Origin: Clostridium sp. CAG:167
GTDB taxonomy: Bacteria > Bacillota > Clostridia > Lachnospirales > Lachnospiraceae
Direction of reading: 5' to 3'
NCBI GenBank assembly: GCA_000433735.1
Contig: HF998355.1
Span: 149,867-169,280 of the forward strand
Length of the DNA stretch: 19,414 nucleotides
Position numbers and translations under genes: made by a program. The notes beneath the pieces are model-generated. The model saw only the letters and a program-made list of their open reading frames with translations. It was not told where the DNA came from and did not search any database. The number at the start of each line of letters is the position of its first letter. Positions within the stretch are counted from its first letter, which is position 1. Positions 13,979 to 19,414 of the stretch are shown here, piece after piece.

Positions 13979-15679
13979 TTATGCCTCACCGGATGTATTT
14001 TCCTGCTTTTTCGCGGTAAATAATTTTTTCAGACAACTGAATGCTACCAGTACACCTAAGATCATCAGCAGAATTGCCACTACAAACTGCAGTCCGTCTA
14101 CCAGCAGGGTTGCCTGACCACCTACTATATTGCCGATGAGAGCGATGGTTTTTTGTACCAGTGCAGTAAAAGTAACTGCCAGCATAACAAACATAGGAAC
14201 ATACAAAGTCCATCCGGTCCGTCCGGTTGTCTTTAAAAATACTGCCAGTGCGATCAGTACCAGTGCCGCCAACAGCTGGTTGGCAGAGCCAAACAATGGC
14301 CATACATTGTTGTAACCGCCCAGTGTCAGTAAGAACCCAAAGAAAAGTGTTACCACGGTCGCAAAATATTTATTAGTCAGAACACGCTGCCATGCAGGCA
14401 TTTTTTCCGGATCTGTTGTATCTCCCAGGAACAGTTCCTGAAATGACATTCTTCCGATTCTCGCTACTGAATCCAGAGAGGTGAGAGCCAGGGCGGATAC
14501 ACACATAGTCATAAATACTGTTGCAACCTGTACCGGCAGCCCCAGTGTTTCCAAAAATCCTGCTACACCACTGGAGAAAATAGCAAATGGTGTTCCATCC
14601 GGTTTGGTTCCGTTCACAGCAACTGCACCTACAACTACCAGTGCTACGATTCCTAACAGGGATTCTACTACCATGGCACCATATCCTACCATCGGCATAT
14701 CTTTTTCATTGCTAATGGTTTTAGAAGAGGTACCGGAAGATACCAGACTATGAAAACCGGAAACGGCACCGCAGGCAATGGTTACAAACAAGGTTGGGAA
14801 CAAATAACTGTCTCCTACATGGAAACCACTGAATGCATTTAACTGCATGGTTGGATGTGCGGCTACCACTCCGATGACCGCACCTGCTACCATACCCAAG
14901 AGCATAAATGTGGTCATGTAATCTCTTGGCTGCATCAACAGCCACATTGGCATAACCGATGCCAGGAATAAATATGCCATTACAATGTAGATCCAGGCTG
15001 TCTTGGTTGCATAGATCGGAAAATGCATACCAACGGCAAACATCAAAACCAAAAGTCCGATGGCAACAACGGCACGAACCAGTTCATTCATTTTACCTAC
15101 ATGCTTCTGGATCAGACCAAAGATGATGGCCACAACGATAAACAGCATGGAAATGGATGCAGCCGCCCCATCGGCATAACTGGTCTCTGCCGTCATGCCT
15201 GCTACTCCTTTTGCCACGAAGGTTCCGGCAACCATATCCGTAAAGGCTGCGATAACCAGAAGTGTAAAAAGCCAGCAAAAAAGCATAAATAACTTCCGTC
15301 CGGTCTTACCGATGTACTTCTCAATGATCATTCCCATTGATTTTCCTTCATTCTTAACTGATGCATACAAAGCGCCAAAATCCTGTACAGCTCCAAAGAA
15401 CAATCCTCCTACTACCAGCCAGAGAAGTACCGGCACCCATCCAAAGACAGAAGCAAGGATTGGTCCCGTTACCGGGCCGGCACCTGCGATGGATGAAAAC
15501 TGATGGGCAAATACTGTAAATTTGGAAGATGGTACATAATCTTCTCCATCTTCATGGGTATAAGCAGGTGTCTTGGCTTTGGGATCCAGACCCCATTTTT
15601 TAGCCAGCCACCGTCCATACAGCAGATACCCTGCTCCTAATGCTACAATTCCAATTAAAACAATCACTAATCCATTCAT
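13979..15679 (-). CDS. cstA: CstA-family transporter (carbon starvation / peptide or pyruvate uptake)
   Basis: A 566-residue membrane protein with about 14-16 helices. Family members import peptides (E. coli CstA) or pyruvate (BtsT). Markers include FTVFAHQFSSIAGAGPVTGPILASVFGWVPVLLWLVVGGLFFGAVQDFGALYASVKNEGKSMG near the N terminus, GFHSLVSSGTSSKTISNEKD in the middle, and ALTSLDSVARIGRMSFQE later. It is shorter than the E. coli proteins (about 700-716) and of the compact type. ATG 15679 fits the family N terminus. Its ribosome binding site, AAAGGGG at 15707-15701, is unusually far (21 bases), but a CGCC-TGTT-GGCG hairpin between them could close the gap. A T-box leader precedes it, so expression should rise when one tRNA is uncharged. 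That suggests an amino-acid or peptide-linked role rather than pyruvate, as an inference. Confidence 0.93.
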   Translation of the reverse strand: MNGLVIVLIGIVALGAGYLLYGRWLAKKWGLDPKAKTPAYTHEDGEDYVPSSKFTVFAHQFSSIAGAGPVTGPILASVFGWVPVLLWLVVGGLFFGAVQDFGALYASVKNEGKSMGMIIEKYIGKTGRKLFMLFCWLFTLLVIAAFTDMVAGTFVAKGVAGMTAETSYADGAAASISMLFIVVAIIFGLIQKHVGKMNELVRAVVAIGLLVLMFAVGMHFPIYATKTAWIYIVMAYLFLASVMPMWLLMQPRDYMTTFMLLGMVAGAVIGVVAAHPTMQLNAFSGFHVGDSYLFPTLFVTIACGAVSGFHSLVSSGTSSKTISNEKDMPMVGYGAMVVESLLGIVALVVVGAVAVNGTKPDGTPFAIFSSGVAGFLETLGLPVQVATVFMTMCVSALALTSLDSVARIGRMSFQELFLGDTTDPEKMPAWQRVLTNKYFATVVTLFFGFLLTLGGYNNVWPLFGSANQLLAALVLIALAVFLKTTGRTGWTLYVPMFVMLAVTFTALVQKTIALIGNIVGGQATLLVDGLQFVVAILLMILGVLVAFSCLKKLFTAKKQENTSGEA

Positions 15680-15687
15680 TTTTTCTG

Positions 15688-15707
15688 CGCCTGTTGGCGT
15701 CCCCTTT
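15688..15707 (-). promoter_or_regulatory. Distant ribosome binding site bridged by a small hairpin before cstA
   Basis: AAAGGGG (15707-15701) lies 21 bases before the ATG. A 4-bp stem with a 4-base loop (15699-15688) lies in between and would reduce the effective distance to about 9 bases. No other GG-rich site is close to the ATG, and no in-frame start codon of normal type lies between. Confidence 0.45.
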
Positions 15708-15747
15708 CTCAAGATTCACAAAGGACAAATTTACATCGCTGAAACAT

Positions 15748-15799
15748 CAAAAAAGCCTTCGTCTCTATACATCCACCTGGATGTGCAAAGACGAAGGCT
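15748..15799 (-). terminator. T-box regulated intrinsic terminator
   Basis: AGCCTTCGTCT (15799-15789) pairs perfectly with AGACGAAGGCT (15764-15754), followed by TTTTTT. An inner ACATCC/GGATGT stem extends it. It comes directly after the T-box sequence, as in classical attenuator leaders. Confidence 0.9.
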
Positions 15800-16056
15800 C
15801 ATGCCTGCGCGTTACCACTTTACTTGCCGTATATACTGCGACCTCTCACTCCCGTCACCATAAGATCTTATAGAAACAGGCTTCCTGCTAACGGCGGAAA
15901 AACCGGTGATACCTAATGTCTCTGTCCGAGAATTCAGCACACTGCTCACAGAGGATGGACATCTGTCAGGATACACCGTCTCACACCAGCCGACGGCTCT
16001 CTGAACGTAAGAACTGACGATGTTCTTGTTCTGCTCAATGCATTTGTTCTTTGTTA
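15748..16056 (-). ncRNA. T-box leader controlling cstA, specifier tentatively UUC (Phe)
   Basis: A tRNA-sensing leader RNA that stops transcription unless its matching tRNA is uncharged. Seen on the minus strand: AGAGAG near 16001 followed by the apical stem GCCGTC/GACGGT around GGCTGGTGTGA (15998-15976), the specifier region GCTGAATTCTCGG (15938-15926), a CGG-TTTTT-CCG hairpin with CCGTTA near 15903-15889, the T-box AAAGTGGTAACGCG (15821-15808), then the terminator. By the common GAA-NNN pattern the specifier reads UUC, phenylalanine. The UGGU of the bulge would pair with a tRNA ending ACCA, which fits tRNA-Phe and argues against the alternative UCU (Ser, usually G at that position). This occupies most of the 408 bases between the FliB-like gene and cstA. 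Confidence 0.88.
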
Positions 16057-16062
16057 CCTAAG

Positions 16063-16091
16063 AACATAGCACTATGATTTTCACTTGTCAA
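16063..16091 (-). promoter_or_regulatory. Sigma-A promoter for the T-box/cstA transcript
   Basis: TTGACA (16091-16086), 17 bases, TATGTT (16068-16063), with TG one base before the -10 (extended type). The -35 box overlaps the TGA stop of the FliB-like gene (16090-16088). Predicted start is near 16056, directly before the T-box. Confidence 0.82.
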
Positions 16092-17260
16092 GAGTTTTTT
16101 TCTACTTTTTCCATTTCCTGTATCCCCCGGGCCAGGGAGGACAGTTCGTAAGCCTCTTCAAACAGGCATTCTTCAGCCAGAAAGCACAGGTTATCCTGTG
16201 AATGTTCCACTTCTTTGGCATAGATCCGTGCCATATAGGAAAAATCTTCCAGATCATACATTCCTTGTTTTCCTGCGAAAGAAAAACACTCCATGTCCTG
16301 GATCATTTCATAACTGGTTACGATAAATTTCACTTCATTGAGAAAATCCATGCCATCCACACAGCGTGCCAGACACATATATACCAGATAAACTGCCAGT
16401 TTTTCCAGCCACAGCTCGCCCTGCCCATTTTTAAGATAAGTACGGAACTTCTTCCAGTCCTCTTCATAAACCAGGGCTCCATTTTCAGGCTGCATATATC
16501 TTTCATACATGCCGCTTAACACCTTCTCCCAGCGTTCATTTATGCTGTCTAACTGGGAGTATGATTTCATTCTGCATTCCATAAGCCGGGCGGCACTCTC
16601 CTGTGACGGCTGTATGGTCTCCCTCTGCCATTCACCCATGTCCGCCCAGGTGCCGTCATTTATGTGCTGCTGCACAAACTGAGCATAGGAAAGCATAGAC
16701 AAAATTCTTTTTTCAATGGGCTCTGATCGATCCTGCAGCATATCCATAACACGGTCTCTGACCGTCTTTATAAACTCCGCCTCCTGCACCTCTTCCGTGG
16801 TTTCTTCGTAGGAAATCTCCCCTTCTTCCTGCGTTTCTATCAGTTTTACCGGCTCCTTCTGTCCAAACACCAGCCTGCCTGCTTCCGGGCAGCTGATACT
16901 GACAGCAATTTCTTTTGCCCCTCCATACTCCAGATAGTTTCTGGGGGTGTGGGTACATACATAAGACAGAGCATCCTCTCCCAGTTCCCGGTAAATGTCA
17001 CACAAGTTTTTCTCATTCAAAAAGGGACAGCGGCCATCCGGGCACAGTCTGAATCCATGGGCTTCATAGACTTCGTCCTCGTCCAGTTCATACTCCTTGA
17101 TCTCACGGCGCAGCCGCTCCCCCATGGGCCCTGTAACCTTCTGATATGCTTCGTAAGTTTCTTCATCCAGGTCGATTTCCCAGCCGGCACAGCAGGTGTC
17201 TTCACAGGCCCCTGCGATACAGGCAAATTTTTCATAATAATCCGGATACCGTACAATCAT
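16088..17260 (-). CDS. fliB: FliB-like lysine N-methylase family protein
   Basis: A 390-residue protein of the flagellin lysine-N-methylase (FliB) family. The cysteine pattern is clear: Cys14, 19, 23 and 24 in ACIAGACEDTCCAGW, then Cys73, 78, 87 and 102 in RLCPDGRCPFLNEKNLCDIYRELG...YVCTHTPRNY, and Cys124 in SISCPEAGRL. These resemble a metal- or cluster-binding module. The C-terminal 230 residues are helical and poorly marked. Salmonella FliB methylates flagellin lysines; here no flagellar gene is in the window, so the substrate could be flagellin elsewhere or another protein. The ATG at 17260 has AAAGGAAAGGA upstream, and the gene follows mgtE by 18 bases, so they are likely co-transcribed. 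Family call good, function inferred. Confidence 0.85.
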   Translation of the reverse strand: MIVRYPDYYEKFACIAGACEDTCCAGWEIDLDEETYEAYQKVTGPMGERLRREIKEYELDEDEVYEAHGFRLCPDGRCPFLNEKNLCDIYRELGEDALSYVCTHTPRNYLEYGGAKEIAVSISCPEAGRLVFGQKEPVKLIETQEEGEISYEETTEEVQEAEFIKTVRDRVMDMLQDRSEPIEKRILSMLSYAQFVQQHINDGTWADMGEWQRETIQPSQESAARLMECRMKSYSQLDSINERWEKVLSGMYERYMQPENGALVYEEDWKKFRTYLKNGQGELWLEKLAVYLVYMCLARCVDGMDFLNEVKFIVTSYEMIQDMECFSFAGKQGMYDLEDFSYMARIYAKEVEHSQDNLCFLAEECLFEEAYELSSLARGIQEMEKVEKNS

Positions 17261-17278
17261 TGTTCTTTTTCCTTTCCT

Positions 17279-18673
17279 TTATCCTGCGATATGAAGTACA
17301 TGGATCAGAAATATCCACGCCAGTCCATAATAAGTAACCACCGCCACCAGATCGTTGACGGTGGTGATCAAGGGACCGGATGCCACAGCCGGATCCACCT
17401 TTATCTTGTGGAAAAACATAGGCACCAGAGTTCCTACCAGACTGGATATGACCATTGCCACCAGCAGTGAAATTCCCACGCATCCCGAGATCAAAAAGGC
17501 TGACTGCATCGTCGTCCCTTTGAAAAATCCAATGTAGATCCCAAGGCATACGAAAGCCAGGACTCCCAGCAGAAGCCCGTTGCTAAATCCTACTTTCATC
17601 TCTTTTACTACCAGCATAAATTTGTCCTTTGCACTCAGACGCTCGTCCATTAAAACACGGATGGTCACCGCCAGTGACTGGGTTCCCACATTTCCGGCCA
17701 TATCTAAGATCAGTGACTGGAAACAGATCACGATAGGCAGTACCGCTACCACGCTTTCAAAAGCTCCTACTACCGTGGACACTGCCATTCCCAAAAACAA
17801 CAGTATGATCAGCCACGGAAGCCGTTTGGACATACTTTCCCTAGTGGTTTCCTTTAGATCCTCTTCCGCTGTCAAACCGGCTAACTTCGCATAATCTTCA
17901 CCCATCTCATCATCTACTACTTCGATAACATCCTGGGCTGTGATAATACCAAGTATTTCTTTCTCATTATTTAATACCGGAAGGGAATCCTCTGCATAGT
18001 CTTTGATATTTTCAATGCTGTCTGAAATTTTATCATGATCCATCAAATATGGATAAGATTCACTGATCAGAGCCGAAAGTTCATCATTTTCTCTGGCAAT
18101 GATCAGGTCTTTCAGGTCAATGGCCCCGTAAAATTTTCCATCGTCATCCGTTACATACAAGGTGGAAATATTGTCATTTTCTCCTGCCTGCTGTATCAGT
18201 TCCCGCATGGCCTGCCGTATATTTAAAGACCGGTTGATGCAGATGTAATTGGTGGTCATCAGGCTACCGATCTCGTCTTCGTCATAGGAGTTGATCAGAT
18301 TGATGTCCGCCTTTACATCTTCATTTAGGATGGGACGCAGTTTCTCCTTTACATCCTCGTCGATTTCTTCCAGCAGATCCACCGCATCATCGGAATCCAT
18401 CTCATTGATCACAGCCGCCAATTTTTCAATCTCGATCTCAGAGATATATTTTTCCGGCTCATCTAAGAAAGTGATGATCTCAGACAGCCACTCTGTATCC
18501 AGCAGGTGGTAAAAAGCAATCCGCTCGTTTTTGTCAAGATTTTCCAGTGCCTGGGCTATGTCGTTGTCGTGGTAATCCTGCAGTTTTTCTGTCAGTTCCT
18601 CTTTGGACAGTCCGCTTCGGATCAGATCCACGATCTCTTTTATAAATTTGGACTCGTTTGTGTTTGTTGGCAT
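17279..18673 (-). CDS. mgtE: Magnesium channel/transporter MgtE
   Basis: A 464-residue Mg2+ channel. An acidic N-terminal helical domain (about 1-130, including NEMDSDDAVDLLEEIDED) is followed by a tandem CBS pair (about 137-255: MTTNYICINRSLNIRQAM, DKISDSIENIKDYAEDSLPVLN) that senses cytoplasmic Mg2+. Five helices follow from about 285. Pore-region motifs are DMAGNVGTQSLAVTIR (324-339) and DPAVASGPLITTVND (427-441); Asp441 should be the pore aspartate known in Thermus MgtE. Length is normal. ATG 18673 has GGAGG 8 bases upstream. There is no room for an Mg2+ riboswitch before it because a toxin gene ends 18 bases upstream, so regulation is probably by the protein's own Mg2+ gate. Confidence 0.96.
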   Translation of the reverse strand: MPTNTNESKFIKEIVDLIRSGLSKEELTEKLQDYHDNDIAQALENLDKNERIAFYHLLDTEWLSEIITFLDEPEKYISEIEIEKLAAVINEMDSDDAVDLLEEIDEDVKEKLRPILNEDVKADINLINSYDEDEIGSLMTTNYICINRSLNIRQAMRELIQQAGENDNISTLYVTDDDGKFYGAIDLKDLIIARENDELSALISESYPYLMDHDKISDSIENIKDYAEDSLPVLNNEKEILGIITAQDVIEVVDDEMGEDYAKLAGLTAEEDLKETTRESMSKRLPWLIILLFLGMAVSTVVGAFESVVAVLPIVICFQSLILDMAGNVGTQSLAVTIRVLMDERLSAKDKFMLVVKEMKVGFSNGLLLGVLAFVCLGIYIGFFKGTTMQSAFLISGCVGISLLVAMVISSLVGTLVPMFFHKIKVDPAVASGPLITTVNDLVAVVTYYGLAWIFLIHVLHIAG

Positions 18674-18691
18674 ATTTTACGCCTCCTCTCT

Positions 18692-19009
18692 CTACAACCC
18701 ACGAAGAATATTCAAATAGTCCTGGCGTTGATCTACGACAGCATATACAATCACTTGCTTATTTTCCTCATAAATTTTGTAAAATACCAGGTCTTTTTCT
18801 AAAATAAGCACTCTATACCCCTGTCTCTTAAGAACAAGATATCTTGGCTCAGTTCCAATGTATGGATCCTCTGCCAATTCAAGAATTCGTTTTTCAATCT
18901 CATTAAGCTTCTCAAGGGCTGCTGTATTTCCAAAATTTTGAGCGATATACAAGACTATTTTTCTGATACCTGCGTCAGCTATATCAGTCCTTATTACTGT
19001 ATACTTCAT
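18692..19009 (-). CDS. RelE/ParE-family toxin of a type II toxin-antitoxin pair
   Basis: A 105-residue small basic protein. The pattern IVLYIAQNFGNTAALEKLNEIEKRILELAEDPYIGTEPRYL, then YRVLILEKDLVFYKIYEENKQVIVYAVVDQRQDYLNIL, matches the RelE/ParE fold, with the late V-V-D-x-R-x-D segment typical. RelE types cut mRNA on the ribosome and ParE types poison gyrase; the sequence does not decide between them. I chose ATG 19009 because GGAGG lies 7 bases upstream; a GTG at 19015 overlaps the antitoxin stop. The gap to the antitoxin stop is 2 bases, consistent with translational coupling. The pair looks more AT-rich than the neighbouring mgtE, suggesting later acquisition. Confidence 0.85.
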   Translation of the reverse strand: MKYTVIRTDIADAGIRKIVLYIAQNFGNTAALEKLNEIEKRILELAEDPYIGTEPRYLVLKRQGYRVLILEKDLVFYKIYEENKQVIVYAVVDQRQDYLNILRGL

Positions 19010-19011
19010 AA

Positions 19012-19287
19012 TCACCCCTCCTGAAGCATTTTCCTTAAATCATCAAATGTCTCAGTTATCGGAGCAACCCTGCCATTTTTTACATCATCTTCGGCTTCGG
19101 CTAATACTTCTAATAATTCTATTCTTGCTTTCATGTTTTTATATTCCTCATAAGAAAGCGCAACTGTATCCCCTCTACCATTTACTGTAATAATCACCGC
19201 TTCTTTATTTTCCTTACATAGTTTTGATATTTCAGAATAATGATTTCGCAAATCAGCAGATGGTCTTATTGTTTCTTGTAATGTCAA
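19012..19287 (-). CDS. Phd/YefM-family antitoxin
   Basis: A 91-residue antitoxin, with the DNA-binding half first (IRPSADLRNHYSEISKLCKENKEAVIITVNGRGDTVALSYEEYKNM), which is the Phd/YefM signature, and an acidic tail that should bind the toxin (EVLAEAEDDVKNGRVAPITETFDDLRKMLQEG). The likely start is TTG 19287, about 11 bases after GGAGG; an upstream TTG (19320) and ATGs (19314, 19305) lie before or within that ribosome binding site and add residues atypical of the family. Such antitoxins repress their own operon, and a palindrome lies at the expected place. Confidence 0.82.
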   Translation of the reverse strand: MTLQETIRPSADLRNHYSEISKLCKENKEAVIITVNGRGDTVALSYEEYKNMKARIELLEVLAEAEDDVKNGRVAPITETFDDLRKMLQEG

Positions 19288-19310
19288 TATATCAGTCACC
19301 TCCATATATA

Positions 19311-19349
19311 GCATATGCAAATTATATCATCTTTTGTATATATATTCAA
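19311..19349 (-). promoter_or_regulatory. Promoter and candidate operator of the toxin-antitoxin operon
   Basis: TTGAAT (19349-19344), 17 bases, perfect TATAAT (19326-19321) with TG one base before it (extended -10). A perfect palindrome GCATATGC (19318-19311) lies just downstream of the -10 and is a reasonable operator for the Phd-type antitoxin. Confidence 0.75.
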
Positions 19350-19414
19350 TAATTTTTCTCTTGGCTTTCGTAAAGTGCGCCGTAAAGTGAATTTCCAAAT
19401 TCAAGTTTGCCGAA
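19346..19414 (-). CDS. Possible 3' end of an upstream gene, cut by window edge
   Basis: Reading from the window edge, 22 codons stay open to a TGA at 19348-19346 (ending ALYESQEKNY). A second frame also stays open, so this is weak. The stop would overlap the -35 box of the toxin-antitoxin promoter. No family is recognisable. Confidence 0.2.
   Translation of the reverse strand, partial: FGKLEFGNSLYGALYESQEKNY
19369..19389. repeat. Short direct repeat CGTAAAGTG x2 at window edge
   Basis: CGTAAAGTG occurs at 19369-19377 and 19381-19389, 12 bases apart, immediately followed by the palindrome GAATTT-CC-AAATTC (19389-19402). Meaning unknown. Confidence 0.5.

Noticed and set aside
18674..18691. 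M-box or other Mg2+ riboswitch before mgtE
   Set aside because: Only 18 bases separate the toxin stop and the mgtE start, filled by the ribosome binding site.

Overview
The window looks like a chromosomal segment from a low- to mid-GC monoderm of the class Clostridia, most likely Lachnospiraceae. The support is indirect: consensus sigma-A type promoters with 17-bp spacers, strong GGAGG ribosome binding sites, a T-box leader, RNase Y, meso-diaminopimelate dehydrogenase, a FliB-like lysine methylase, an ECF S component and a large clostridial-type RND pump. No rRNA, tRNA, CRISPR array, insertion sequence or phage gene was seen.

All genes but one lie on the minus strand. From the left: an RluA-type pseudouridine synthase cut by the window edge (1-775) sits behind a two-helix membrane protein of unknown function (795-1346). 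Crossed promoters separate this pair from the only plus-strand gene, a CLC anion transporter with CLC-F-like features (1459-2727). A strong bidirectional terminator (2732-2788) separates the CLC gene from a 1313-residue RND transporter (2787-6728), which carries a coiled-coil insertion of about 300 residues. Next come a GH36 alpha-galactosidase (6829-8931) whose ribosome binding site can be buried in a long hairpin, an ECF S component (9033-9569), meso-DAP dehydrogenase (9685-10665), a MATE exporter (10732-12102) and RNase Y (12260-13831).

The right part holds a CstA-family transporter (13979-15679) behind a complete T-box leader (about 15748-16056). The T-box parts that can be read point to a phenylalanine UUC specifier, which is tentative. 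Further right is a compact run in one direction: a Phd/YefM-type antitoxin, a RelE/ParE-type toxin, the magnesium channel MgtE and a FliB-like cysteine-rich lysine methylase, with gaps of only 2, 18 and 18 bases. They may share the promoter at 19321-19349.

Most genes are ordinary housekeeping or transport functions. I see no clear multi-gene novel system. The best leads are the T-box in front of cstA together with its Shine-Dalgarno/hairpin/start arrangement, the coiled-coil RND pump with no adjacent adaptor gene, the hairpin over the alpha-galactosidase ribosome binding site, and the crossed promoters beside the CLC gene.
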